64,000 bases of DNA from Streptomyces longhuiensis (GTDB lineage: Bacteria > Actinomycetota > Actinomycetes > Streptomycetales > Streptomycetaceae), in NCBI RefSeq assembly GCF_020616555.1, contig NZ_CP085173.1, positions 744,001 through 808,000 on the forward strand, read 5' to 3'. The position numbers and the translations under genes are program-made. Every line of letters starts with the position of its first letter. Within the stretch, counting starts at the first letter, position 1. The notes under the pieces are model-generated. The model was given only the letters and a program-made list of their open reading frames with translations, did not search any database and had not been told where the DNA came from. This document shows positions 1 to 9,199 of this stretch, piece after piece.

Positions 1-174
1 ACTGGCCAGGTCCCCGTTCCGGGCACCAGCGGACACCAGGAACGCCGAGAAGCCGCCTGCGCCCTCTTGACCGTGCCGGGGCCAACAGGAGACCGCCGAG
101 CCAGTGGGCGTGGGTGATGCAGCGTTTGTGGGCACCGCCGGCCTGGCCTCCTCGACCCACCACGAGGCCCCACC

Positions 175-843
175 TCAGCGCCCCGCGACGATGCCCTCCA
201 ACATCGCCGTCAGAATCCGCGCCAACCGCGGCTCCACGTCCACGATCGCGTGCGCCAGCCGAGGATCGCCGCGATACAGCGCCGCGATCTCCGGCCCCGG
301 CGTCGCGATCTGCCAGAACGAGCCGGCCATCGACGTCGCGGCGGCCATCAGGTCCACGCCGTCGGCCTCGATCAGCTCCGGCAGCCGCGCGCGGACCGCG
401 GTGACGATCGCGTCGACCGCGGTCAGGGTCACCAGCTTGAACTCGTGCACCGCCCCGACCGAGACGTTGCGCTCGAGGTTCATCGGAGCCTGCGCGAGCA
501 GGTCGCAGAACATGCCGCGGGCCGCGAGGGTGCGGGCGAAGGCCGCGGCCACGCCCGCCGCGTCGCCGACGGCGACACGGCCGATCTCGGCGCACAGGAC
601 CGGCGCCCACTCCTGCCAGTCGGCCGCGGTCAGGCGCAGGAAGATCTCCTCCCGCGTCTCGAAGTAGCGCAGCAGCGCGGATTTGTGCATGCCCACGGCC
701 GCGGCGATGTCGGTCAGCGTGACCTGCCGGATGCCGTGCTCGGCGCCCAGGGCCCGCGCGGCGTCCAAGATCGCGGCCTCCCGCTGCTGCTTGGCCTGCG
801 GGGACCGGGCGCGCTGGAAGTCGGTGGTGTCCACGGGCCCCAT
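175..843 (-). CDS. TetR/AcrR family transcriptional regulator
   Basis: A 222-residue TetR-type repressor. The helix-turn-helix lies at about residues 41-63 (IAAAVGMHKSALLRYF, then the usual ETREEIF), followed by a helical ligand-binding domain. I start at the ATG at 843; seven residues further upstream would also be open but have no better ribosome site. It is divergent from the short-chain dehydrogenase at 895, and a 15-bp dyad lies in the 51-bp gap, so it most likely represses itself and the dehydrogenase. The ligand cannot be read from the sequence. Confidence 0.9.
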   Translation of the reverse strand: MGPVDTTDFQRARSPQAKQQREAAILDAARALGAEHGIRQVTLTDIAAAVGMHKSALLRYFETREEIFLRLTAADWQEWAPVLCAEIGRVAVGDAAGVAAAFARTLAARGMFCDLLAQAPMNLERNVSVGAVHEFKLVTLTAVDAIVTAVRARLPELIEADGVDLMAAATSMAGSFWQIATPGPEIAALYRGDPRLAHAIVDVEPRLARILTAMLEGIVAGR

Positions 844-870
844 GCTAGCGCAACAGAGTTGCACTATTAA

Positions 871-885
871 CGAAACCGTGTTTCG
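871..885. promoter_or_regulatory. Candidate TetR operator (CGAAAC-CGT-GTTTCG)
   Basis: Perfect 6-bp arms separated by 3 bp, nine bases upstream of the dehydrogenase start and in the TetR/SDR divergent gap. A second small dyad, GCAAC-AGA-GTTGC, lies at 850-862. Position and symmetry suggest the TetR binding site. Confidence 0.6.
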
Positions 886-894
886 CTAAATGGC

Positions 895-1788
<894 letters not shown>

Positions 1789-1791
1789 CAT

Positions 1792-1839
1792 CCAACGGGA
1801 CTCGTCGGGTCTCATCCACGACCCGACGAGTCCCGTTGG
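1792..1839 (+). terminator. Strong hairpin after the SDR gene
   Basis: Perfect 19-bp stem (left arm CCAACGGGACTCGTCGGGT) with a 10-base loop, four bases after the SDR stop. No U-tract follows, as is common in Streptomyces. Confidence 0.85.
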
Positions 1840-1846
1840 GTGCCGT

Positions 1847-1969
1847 ATGAGCAACCGGACGGTGTCCGCGCGGTTCGACATGCTCACGGTGCGCTGCGAG
1901 ACACTGGCCCAGTGGCACCAGCACATTTTCGGGCACGCGGTGGAGCACGGCGGCAGCCGCTCCCGGTGA
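1847..1969 (+). CDS. Possible 40-residue hypothetical protein
   Basis: An ATG-started open frame (MSNRTVSARFDMLT...) sits just past the SDR terminator. It has no recognisable domain and no clear ribosome site. It may be chance or the remnant of a larger gene. Confidence 0.2.
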   Translation: MSNRTVSARFDMLTVRCETLAQWHQHIFGHAVEHGGSRSR

Positions 1970-1993
1970 GCACCTTGTGTGGTGCCGCGAAGG

Positions 1994-3010
1994 TCAGCTC
2001 TTCCTCGTCGGCGGCTTGATCAGGTAGAGCCGACGGGCCAGATCCAGCGCGCTCAGCAGCACGCGGGCCCCGTTCCAGGCGTATTCACGGCGTTGCTGCC
2101 ACACCTCCTGATTACCCGTCGGATCAGCGGCGCGTGCCCGAATGACAACCTGGGAGTCTTGGTCCCAGCTCGTGATCTCGTCCGCGTGGCGGCGTACCTC
2201 CCAGTCCCTCCCGCCACGGATTGCCTGAGCGATGTACGCGGGAATCGCCTGGAACCGTGCCCCTTCGGCCAAGGCCACGGCCAGCGCCTCGACTCCGGTC
2301 TCCAGCGTGTGGGTGCTCGTGTTCGGGTCATGATGGTAGATGTCGCGCACCGCATTCCGCAGGCGGCTCCGGCTGATCGTGGTTCCGGCGAGATTCCCGT
2401 AGTTGACACCCCAGCCGAAGTGCTCCCTGCGGGTGCCCGGGTAGACGCTGCCCGGGACCATGTCCCTCGTGCGGCCATCCACCTGCTCGGTGAACGTGTA
2501 GAAGACCCGACGGCTCGCGTCCCTGTTCTCCACGTAGAACCCCAGCAGATAGCTGTCGGACCGGCGGAAGACCGCTCGGACCATACCGCCCAGGATGAAC
2601 TCGTCCTCGGTGAACCGTCCGATGTTGATCGACTGGAAGGCGTTTGGGTCGGGGTTCTGGATCAGGTGACCGGCGCCGGGCCGACGGACGCTCTCGTCCC
2701 CCAGCAACGCGTTGCGGATGTTCGCGACCGTGCGGGTGTAGATGTCGGCGAAATCCTCGTCATCCGTCACTGCTCGCGGCTGCGCCTGCCCCTGGGGCTG
2801 CGGCTGGACCCGAGCGCTGTGGTCCTGCTCGGTCCGGGCCGGTGCGCCATAGGTGACCGCCCCTCCCGCACCCAGGGTGCCCGCCAGTACCGAAACCACC
2901 ACAGCCGCGCTGACCAACCGCCGCCGCACCGTGCCGCGTTCAGGCCGTTCGGTCCGCTCGGTCCACTCGGTCCGCTCGGTCCGCTCGGTCCGTTCCATCC
3001 TTCGCGTCAT
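1994..3010 (-). CDS. Secreted ribosome-inactivating protein (rRNA N-glycosidase) homologue
   Basis: A 338-residue exported protein with the RIP fold (ricin A-chain/Shiga-toxin A family, which depurinates the sarcin-ricin loop of large-subunit rRNA). By alignment with ricin A all five active-site residues are present: Tyr154 (SYLLGFY), Tyr204 (FGWGVNY), Glu249 and Arg252 (AEGARFQAI) and Trp282 (ITSWDQD). The N-terminus is a TER-repeat, Arg-rich stretch, a hydrophobic segment (about residues 32-55) and a short Gln/Pro linker. I choose the ATG at 3010, with GGGAGG ten bases upstream; 3028 and 2998 are alternatives. It follows a second secreted-protein gene on the same strand, likely one operon. 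RIPs are known in Streptomyces; the target here is unknown. Confidence 0.88.
   Translation of the reverse strand: MTRRMERTERTERTEWTERTERPERGTVRRRLVSAAVVVSVLAGTLGAGGAVTYGAPARTEQDHSARVQPQPQGQAQPRAVTDDEDFADIYTRTVANIRNALLGDESVRRPGAGHLIQNPDPNAFQSINIGRFTEDEFILGGMVRAVFRRSDSYLLGFYVENRDASRRVFYTFTEQVDGRTRDMVPGSVYPGTRREHFGWGVNYGNLAGTTISRSRLRNAVRDIYHHDPNTSTHTLETGVEALAVALAEGARFQAIPAYIAQAIRGGRDWEVRRHADEITSWDQDSQVVIRARAADPTGNQEVWQQRREYAWNGARVLLSALDLARRLYLIKPPTRKS
2949..2994. repeat. 9-bp tandem repeat in the RIP leader
   Basis: About five copies of a 9-bp unit (GGTCCGCTC with one variant) encode the Thr-Glu-Arg repeats before the hydrophobic signal segment. Repeat number could vary between strains. Confidence 0.85.
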
Positions 3011-3029
3011 CTCGTCCGCGCCTCCCATG

Positions 3030-3623
3030 TCAGGCCCAGAACTCGAACTCGGCCTGCAGGGTGCCCTTGGTGACCCGGCCCCCGTCGCTGTAGTAAAGGG
3101 CCTTGTACTCCGCGCCCTTCGTCAGGTTCGCGTCGATCAGGGTCGAGCCGTACGCGCCGCAGTTGGCGTTGCCGCAGGCCCAGTCCCACGTGACGCGCTT
3201 GCCGTTGCTGTCCTGGATCTCGATCCAGTCCCAGCCGTTGTACGGGTCCCGTCCCGAGGGCGCCACCCACGTGACGCTGACCCCCTTGACATGGGACTGG
3301 TACCAGTAGCCCCTGAACTGAGCCGGGGATACTTCACTGATCAGGTAGGCGGTGTTGATCTCGCCTGGATGCGGGTCCTCGGAGCCATCGCTCCGGACCG
3401 TCGGCGGTTGCCAGTGCTCACGCGCCGAGTCGGCCCTCGGAGCCGCATGCGCAGCGGGCTTCGTCGGCTCCCCCGAACCCTGCGATGCCGCGGCAGCGGT
3501 CCCCAACGCCACCACGGACACACTCACGAGCACCCCGGCCATGACCGCGGTCCTCCGCCGGGGCGCGTCCGCCCCGGTGGATAAGGAAGAGACCTTGTCT
3601 TTGCCTCGCGTGCGGAACAGCAT
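3030..3623 (-). CDS. Secreted protein of unknown function, RIP gene partner
   Basis: A 197-residue protein with an Arg-rich start, a hydrophobic signal segment (MAGVLVSVSVVALGTAAAAS, about residues 28-47) and a C-terminal domain of about 110 residues rich in Trp, Tyr and Gly, with a close cysteine pair (WACGNANCGAYG). The ATG at 3623 has AGGTGA seven bases upstream, so it is preferred over 3656. Its stop lies 19 bp from the chosen RIP start, so the two are likely co-transcribed. It could be a binding or companion subunit for the RIP; I do not recognise the domain. No immunity function is evident. Confidence 0.75.
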   Translation of the reverse strand: MLFRTRGKDKVSSLSTGADAPRRRTAVMAGVLVSVSVVALGTAAAASQGSGEPTKPAAHAAPRADSAREHWQPPTVRSDGSEDPHPGEINTAYLISEVSPAQFRGYWYQSHVKGVSVTWVAPSGRDPYNGWDWIEIQDSNGKRVTWDWACGNANCGAYGSTLIDANLTKGAEYKALYYSDGGRVTKGTLQAEFEFWA

Positions 3624-4216
3624 GCGTACTTCACCTCGCCGCTTGTCGGAGATCAATGCGCCAGAAACGCTAGGCAGCTGCGATCAACGTTCCGTTGACG
3701 ATCGATCAACGCAAACCTTCGCGAATGCAAGGCACCAGGACGAGGAGCCTTTGGCGCGACTGCGCGACTGTCCGGCAGGTCGCGGCCGAAGCCAGAGGGG
3801 GATCGCAGCGGCGGTCACGGTGCCATCGCACCGGCGGTCACGGTGCCGTGGAAGACGTACGCCCCCTTGTCGAACCGGATGACTACAGGGCGGAAGCCCT
3901 AGCTGTGTGGGCCCGTCCCCGGCCCTCCACTCTCCCTGTCCTTTCGGTTTCCGCATCGCCCCCGGCGTCCGTACCCGACACTCGCGTTCGACTGTCTGAC
4001 GCTCGGGTCGGTGTCTGACGTGACACCCATAGCGTTCACTCCCATTCCATTGCAACAATAAGGAGGCGGGATGTTGCGTTAGAGTCCAGGCCATTGCAAT
4101 GAAATCTCGGCAATCACCTGCAGTTATAGGGTTCTTACACAACAAGACTGTTGCTCGATCCTTGAATGCAACGTAGCGTTTCGCCCATCAGAAACAACGG
4201 ATTCAAGGAGCACACC
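3624..4216. other. Intergenic region, no gene seen
   Basis: I see no convincing gene. It holds a 16-bp direct repeat (3809-3824 and 3832-3847) and, near 4040-4180, an AT-richer stretch with repeated TTGCAAC/TTGCAAT words that probably contains the promoter of the DUF4097 gene. Confidence 0.6.
3809..3847. repeat. 16-bp direct repeat
   Basis: CGGCGGTCACGGTGCC occurs twice with a 23-bp period. Its function is unknown. Confidence 0.8.
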
Positions 4217-4888
4217 ATGCAGAAGTTCGACACCCCCTCCCCCGTCACCGCCGTCCTCGACATCCCCGCCGGACGCATCCAGTTCATCGCCGCCGACCGC
4301 ACCGACACATGCGTCGAGATCCTGCCCACCGACAAGTCCAAGACCCGCGACATCAAGGCCGCCGAACAGGTCACGGTCGCCTACGCCGACGGAGTCCTGC
4401 GCATCGAGGCAGCCGCCGCGAAGAACCGGATCCTCGGCAACTCCGGATCCGTCGAAGTGACCGTCCAGCTGCCCGCCGGCTCCCACATCGAGGCGAAGAC
4501 CGCCGCCACCGAACTGCGCGGTGTGGGGCGCCTCGGCGACGTCACCTTCGACGGCGCGCAGGGACCGGTCAAGCTCGACGAGACCGCGAGCGCCCGCATC
4601 ACCCTCCAGGCCGGAAACATCCACGTCGGCCGCCTGACCGGCCCCGCACACATCAGCACCCAAAAGGGCGACCTGAACATCACCGAAGCCACCACCGGCA
4701 CCGTCGAACTGCGCACCGAGTCCGGTGACATCACCATCGGCGCCGCCAACGGCACCTCCGCCACCCTAGACGCCGGCACCGCCTACGGACGCATCCACAA
4801 CACCCTGAAGAACACCGACGGCGCCACCGCCGGCCTGAACATCCAGGCCACCACCGCCCACGGCGACATCACCGCCCGCAGCCTCTAA
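4217..4888 (+). CDS. DUF4097-type beta-strand repeat protein
   Basis: A 223-residue protein made of short repeating beta strands with spaced Gly-Asp turns (SGDITIG, KGDLNIT, HGDITA), typical of the DUF4097/adhesin-like beta-helix family common in Streptomyces. It has no signal peptide. The ATG at 4217 has AAGGAG seven bases upstream and fits the family N-terminus (MQKFDTPSPV). In related genomes these genes often sit with a small regulator and ABC-transporter genes; here only decayed sequence follows. The biochemical role is unknown. Confidence 0.8.
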   Translation: MQKFDTPSPVTAVLDIPAGRIQFIAADRTDTCVEILPTDKSKTRDIKAAEQVTVAYADGVLRIEAAAAKNRILGNSGSVEVTVQLPAGSHIEAKTAATELRGVGRLGDVTFDGAQGPVKLDETASARITLQAGNIHVGRLTGPAHISTQKGDLNITEATTGTVELRTESGDITIGAANGTSATLDAGTAYGRIHNTLKNTDGATAGLNIQATTAHGDITARSL

Positions 4889-4908
4889 CTCACCCACAGC
4901 CCCCACTC

Positions 4909-5020
4909 ATGAGCCAGGGCACGGACGCGGGCAAGAAGATCATGGGACGCAACCGCAGCATCGCGATCGACACGGCCGGCGCCCTCATTGCGGCGCCGGT
5001 CACCGCAGTCAGCCTCCAGA
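4909..5020 (+). pseudogene. IS5-family transposase remnant
   Basis: The translated stretch (GTDAGKKIMGRNRSIAIDT, then AGALIAAPVTAVSLQ) resembles the internal GxDAGKKVxGRKRHI-DT-GLLL-VVVTAASVQ segment of IS5-like transposases. Only about 37 codons remain and no inverted repeats were found, so it is a decayed insertion-sequence fragment. Confidence 0.6.
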
Positions 5021-5024
5021 CCCT

Positions 5025-5576
5025 GTGTCCGGCACCCAGCCGCTCTACCTGTTCGACCAGGTCGAGCAGACCGCCTCACCCACGACCACGAGACCCTCTT
5101 GGCCCGCCCCGAAGCCATGAGCTACCCGGCAACGCCCCAGCCGACGGCCCGCCGCACGACAGTTTGCGAGTGATCATCCAGAACGGGCCGGCCGGCGCCG
5201 CAGTGCGTGCGGCAGCTCGCAACAACTCTGGAGCGCGCCCTCACGATGGGTCACGTTCGAGCAGCACAAGGGCCGACAGCACCGTCCACAGCCGAAGCGG
5301 CCTGACCTACCAGGCCGGACAGTTGGAGAAAGCGGGACTCATCCAGCGCGTCCCTCCCCCGACGACGAACGATCCGTGATCGCCGTCATCACCGACGCGG
5401 GACGCGACACGTTCGCTCGCGGTCTGCCCGGCCACCTCGATGTCGTCGACAAGGGCATGCTCTCCGTCCTCGACGATCATCAACTCGACGCCCTCGCCAC
5501 CAGCCTCACCGCCATCCGCGACCGTCTGCGCTCCCAGGCCCCCTCGGCCGCCCAGCGCCGCAAGAACCGCGGCTGA
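5025..5576 (+). pseudogene. Degraded MarR-family regulator
   Basis: Pieces of a MarR protein are spread over several frames. A start-like GTG gives SGTQPLYLFDQVEQ; another frame gives LTHDHETLLARPEAM; the C-terminal half reads LTYQAGQLEKAGLIQRV and then, after a one-base deletion near 5352, SPDDERSVIAVITDAGRDTF. The wing and dimerisation helix are otherwise well preserved. At least two frameshifts make it non-functional unless the assembly is wrong. Confidence 0.7.
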
Positions 5577-5723
5577 CCGGCCAGAGGCCTCCCGGACACG
5601 GGCCAACGGACCGCGACCTCGCCTCCCGCCGCGTAGCAGCAGGGGATCTGGCGAAACCGCCACGCCGACGACCAGCGTCTACGCGCCGTCGTCGCCAGGG
5701 CCAGCGCTGCCTGTGAACCTGCA

Positions 5724-6236
5724 CTACACGCCAGTGGTGCCATCGATGCGTTCCCGGACCAGGTCGGCGTGGCCGTTGTGGCGGGCGTACTCCTCGATCA
5801 TGTGGGCGTAGATCCAGCGCAGGTTGACGTCCTGCTCCATGAAGCGACCCGTATCGGCCAGTGCACGGCCGGCGCAGTGCTCACGGGCACGGGCGATCTC
5901 CGCGTGCCAGGTGGCGAGGGCGTCGCTCAGGGTGGCGCCCGCAGCCACATCGAAACCACCGTCGGGGCCATCCGGGTCGGCCTGCGGGTCGTAGATGGGC
6001 GGAGCATGCTCCCCGGCGAACACGCGACGGAACCAATTCCGTTCCACCTCCGCCATGTGCTGGACCAGGCCGGTCAATGTGAAGCCGGACGGCGGCACGG
6101 ATGCGACGGCGGCCTGCTCATCGTCCAGCCCCTCGCACTTCATGGCGAGTGTGGTGCGGTGAAAGTCGAGCCAGCTTTCCAGCGTCGTGCGCTCGTCGGC
6201 GTTCAGGGGCGGCATAGGACGATCGATGGCGCTCAT
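5724..6236 (-). CDS. DinB/DUF664 family protein
   Basis: A 170-residue four-helix-bundle protein of the DinB superfamily (putative metal-dependent hydrolase or thiol transferase). Three conserved His positions are visible: [13 protein letters not shown], and [12 protein letters not shown] near the C-terminus. The start at 6236 (MSAIDRP) matches the family; upstream in-frame ATGs at 6266 and 6284 are possible. The substrate cannot be inferred. Confidence 0.85.
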   Translation of the reverse strand: MSAIDRPMPPLNADERTTLESWLDFHRTTLAMKCEGLDDEQAAVASVPPSGFTLTGLVQHMAEVERNWFRRVFAGEHAPPIYDPQADPDGPDGGFDVAAGATLSDALATWHAEIARAREHCAGRALADTGRFMEQDVNLRWIYAHMIEEYARHNGHADLVRERIDGTTGV

Positions 6237-6325
6237 CGCTTGATTATCGCCAGCGTCCGAAGCCATCGACAGGCAGGGGCCCAACTACGGTGCGAATGTT
6301 GCCTGATGCGGCACTAGACGATCAG

Positions 6326-7372
6326 TCAAGCGGACTTCCGCACGACCAAGCGCGTCGGAGTGACCACGGAAGACAGCGGATGGCTTCCGTCTCGCGACTC
6401 GAGCTCGCCCGATGTTCGCTTGAACAGCAGCCGAGCCATCAGGCGGCCCATGTCCTCAATGTCCTGGTGCACCGTGGTCAGCGGCGGCTCCGTTGCCTCG
6501 GCGATGGTCGTCAGGTCGTCGAAGCCGACGACAGCGACGTCATCGGGTACGCGGCGCCCGCGTCCCCGCAGTTCGCGCAGGGCTCCGGAGGCCATGAGGT
6601 CCGATGCGACGAAGACCGCGTCCAGGTCCGGGCACCGGTCGAGGAGCACGGCCATGGCCTCGGCACCGCCCTGCAACGTGAAGTCGCCCTCGGCCATGAG
6701 TTGGGGTGAGGCGTCGAGGAGGACGTCCCGGTAGCCGTCGAGGCGGTCGATCGCGGAGGCTTGGTTGAGCGGGCCCGTGATGGTTCCTATCCGTCGGCGT
6801 CCCAGCGATACGAGATGCCGGACGGCTTCCCTGGCTCCGCCGCGGTTGTCGGCGTCGACGTAGGTGTGACTGCGGTGGCCGGAGCCGATCGCGGGGCGTC
6901 CGCCGAAGACAGCGGGCAGGCCCATGTGCTCGACCATGGCGGGCAAAGGATCGTCGGTGCGCAGCGAGAACAGCAGGGCGCCATCTACGTGGCCGCCGCC
7001 CAGGAAGTTTCCGACGCGCGGATAGTCGTCCGGCTCCTCGATGAACAACAGCACTGGCTGCGCGCCCTGGTGGACGAGTTCCTGCCGGATGCCGCGCAGG
7101 TGGGAGTCGAAATACGGGTCGACGAAGAGCCGGTTCTGCGGTTCGGTGACCACGACGGCGACGGCGTTGTTCCGGCGGGTGACCAGGCTTCGGGCGGCTT
7201 GGTTGGGCACGTAGCCGAGTTCGTCCACTGCCTGTCGGATGCGTTCCGCGACCGAGGCGCGCACTTTGGGCTCGCCGTTGATCGCACGCGACACCGTGGA
7301 CTTCGACACCCCTGCCCGGCGCGCTACGTCCTCAAGTGTGGGGCGATGTCCGTTAGACCGTTCCGTCAACAC
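6326..7372 (-). CDS. LacI family transcriptional regulator
   Basis: A 348-residue LacI/GalR repressor. The DNA-binding domain (LEDVARRAGVSKSTVSRAIN, residues about 13-32, with the hinge LGYVPNQAARSLVTRR) is followed by a periplasmic-binding-protein-like sensor domain. It lies downstream of a truncated aldo-keto reductase on the same strand, so it may once have controlled a sugar-oxidation locus. The effector is probably a sugar; which one is unknown. Confidence 0.92.
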   Translation of the reverse strand: MLTERSNGHRPTLEDVARRAGVSKSTVSRAINGEPKVRASVAERIRQAVDELGYVPNQAARSLVTRRNNAVAVVVTEPQNRLFVDPYFDSHLRGIRQELVHQGAQPVLLFIEEPDDYPRVGNFLGGGHVDGALLFSLRTDDPLPAMVEHMGLPAVFGGRPAIGSGHRSHTYVDADNRGGAREAVRHLVSLGRRRIGTITGPLNQASAIDRLDGYRDVLLDASPQLMAEGDFTLQGGAEAMAVLLDRCPDLDAVFVASDLMASGALRELRGRGRRVPDDVAVVGFDDLTTIAEATEPPLTTVHQDIEDMGRLMARLLFKRTSGELESRDGSHPLSSVVTPTRLVVRKSA

Positions 7373-7542
7373 GCTCTCCGATTCCGCGCAGTTCCCCGGG
7401 CGTTGGACACGTTAGCCGTCAACCACCCGAGCTCGGAGTTCAATTCGGCGTGGTACCGGCCCTGTTCGGGCCGATCCGGATACTCCAGGCCCGTGCCGTT
7501 CTCTGCTCCAGCCTCATCCAACGACCGGCCGGTGCACGCTCT

Positions 7543-7863
7543 TCAGGGCAGGGCAACTGGCCGGTGGGAGCAGGACCGCCGCCGAGCTTTCGCATACAAC
7601 TCCAACAGTCGGCCGACCTTCGTCGACAGCGTGAACTGCTCGCGCGGCTTGTGGCGGAGCAGATCGCCGGTGCGGCGCTCGGAGTGCCCGATTCCGTAGT
7701 GCGGCGAGGTGTCGAAGTAGCGGATCCCGCCGTCCCAGGCCGCTTCCAGGGCGCTCGCGGCGGTCTCGTCGTCCAACGGCGTGTAGAGCCCACCGAGTGG
7801 ACCTCCACCGAAGCCGAGCTCCGTGACATGCACTTCGGTCTTCCCGAGCCGATTGCTTCCCAT
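7543..7863 (-). pseudogene. Truncated aldo-keto reductase
   Basis: The frame starts MGSNRLGKTEVHVTELGFGG and runs through GIRYFDTSPHYGIGHSE and LSTKVGRLL, the N-terminal strands and active-site Asp/Tyr region of the D-threo-aldose/L-fucose dehydrogenase-like AKR group. It then leaves the family and stops. Roughly the last two thirds, including the rest of the barrel, are missing, so it is a fragment. Confidence 0.75.
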
Positions 7864-8115
7864 GTCCTGCTCCCTCACGTGTCCGGTCCTGCCCCTCCCC
7901 GCCCGCAGTTTCAACCTCAACCTCAACCCGAGCTTCGCGCGCGTAACCCAACTCGCCTTGATCTCGCACCGATCGCGGAGCTCACGTGTGCCGACTCGCC
8001 CGCGTCTCAGAAGGCCAGAGGCGCCGCATCGGACAGCGTGGAAGGGCTCTCGCCACCGCGAAAGGCGGGCGATGCAGGGCAGCCTGCTGAGGCACCGCTC
8101 TTGATGGGGCCGGGT
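7864..8115. other. Intergenic region, no gene seen
   Basis: About 250 bp between the AKR fragment and the TetR gene. I find no conserved protein in either strand. Confidence 0.5.
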
Positions 8116-8748
8116 TCAGTGGGGATGGCGGTGGGCGGCTGGCATCCGGCTGATCTCGACGAGCCGGTCGAAGTCGACGGCGACACCGCGCAGCAGCAGG
8201 TCGGTCAGCAGGCGGGCGGCCGCCCGGTCCAGAGGGGCGGTGCCGAGCAGAGCCCGCTGGTAGACGGCGGACGCGAGCAGGTCCACCACGAGGCCGGGGT
8301 CGGTGTCGGGGCGCAGGTCGCCCCGGTCGACGGCGCGTCGGACCGCGACCTCGGCGGCGGATCGACTGGGTTCCACCAGGGCGGTCAGCAGATGGCGGTG
8401 GAGCTCCAGGTCGGCGGCACATTCCGCGACCAGGGGGGCGAGGACGCCCGGCGGCAGTCTGGTGTCCAGTGCCTCGGCAAGGAGTTCGACGCTCTGCTGG
8501 AGGTCGCAGCGGGTGCAGTGGGTGTCGGGGGTGGGCGGGGTGACGAGTACCGAGGCGAGGGCGTCGATGACCAGCCGCTGCCGCACCGGCCAGCGGCGCC
8601 GGATGGCCGCTTTGGTGGTGCCGGCCCGGATGGCGGCCTTCTCCAAGGAGAAGCGCGTGTAGCCGTCCTCGCCCAGCAGCTCGATGGTGGCGGCCAGCAC
8701 CGCCGCCCCGATCGACGGGTCGCGCGGCCGGCCGCCGGTGGGGCTCAC
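8116..8748 (-). CDS. TetR family transcriptional regulator
   Basis: A 210-residue TetR regulator with the helix-turn-helix FSLEKAAIRAGTTKAAIRRRW and a Cys-containing effector domain. The start is a GTG whose last bases overlap the TGA of the upstream VOC gene (GTGA), so the two are translationally coupled. A 30-bp palindrome upstream of the VOC gene is the probable operator, which makes this an autoregulated two-gene operon. Confidence 0.88.
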   Translation of the reverse strand: MSPTGGRPRDPSIGAAVLAATIELLGEDGYTRFSLEKAAIRAGTTKAAIRRRWPVRQRLVIDALASVLVTPPTPDTHCTRCDLQQSVELLAEALDTRLPPGVLAPLVAECAADLELHRHLLTALVEPSRSAAEVAVRRAVDRGDLRPDTDPGLVVDLLASAVYQRALLGTAPLDRAAARLLTDLLLRGVAVDFDRLVEISRMPAAHRHPH

Positions 8749-9143
8749 CGCCGGTCGTCCTGCGGGTACCAGCGCAGCTCGACAGTGTTGTCGTCCGGGT
8801 CCCGCACGTACACGGACTGCGCGGAGCCGCGGGCGCCCCAGCGCGGCACGGGACCCTCCAAGACGGTGAACGTCCCCGAGTCGACGACTTCCTGCCAGTC
8901 GAGCGGCTCCACGACCAGGCAGATATGGTCCACGTTGGCCGCCCTTCCCACCGCCCCCTCTGTTCGCTGGACGAGATCGATGACGGTCCCGGCGCTCACT
9001 CGCACCGACGGGAACGGCGCCTTCTTGGCACGCCACTCCTCGACTCGCTCTCCGGCGAGCCCGAGTGGGCCGCAGTAGAAGGCGAGCGACCGCTCGACGT
9101 CGGCGACGTTGAGCACGAGATGATCAAAGCCGGTGACATGCAT
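8745..9143 (-). CDS. VOC (glyoxalase/dioxygenase fold) family protein
   Basis: A 132-residue vicinal-oxygen-chelate protein with two beta-alpha-beta3 repeats. Likely metal ligands are His8 (FDHLVLN), His in VDHICLVV and Glu in NTVELRWY. The pattern RDPDDNTVELRWY is typical of glyoxalase and fosfomycin/bleomycin-resistance-type VOC proteins. It is the first gene of an operon with a TetR regulator, which suggests an inducible detoxification or resistance function; the substrate is unknown. Confidence 0.9.
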   Translation of the reverse strand: MHVTGFDHLVLNVADVERSLAFYCGPLGLAGERVEEWRAKKAPFPSVRVSAGTVIDLVQRTEGAVGRAANVDHICLVVEPLDWQEVVDSGTFTVLEGPVPRWGARGSAQSVYVRDPDDNTVELRWYPQDDRR

Positions 9144-9169
9144 GTGAGGTCCCCTCGGTGGACGCCGTC

Positions 9170-9199
9170 ATTACGATCCGAACCGGTTCGGATCGTAAT
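9170..9199. promoter_or_regulatory. 30-bp perfect palindrome, candidate TetR operator
   Basis: Each arm is 15 bp (ATTACGATCCGAACC and its exact complement) with the axis between 9184 and 9185. It lies 27 bp upstream of the VOC start. Its length and symmetry fit a TetR dimer, or two dimers, encoded in the same operon. Confidence 0.8.
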
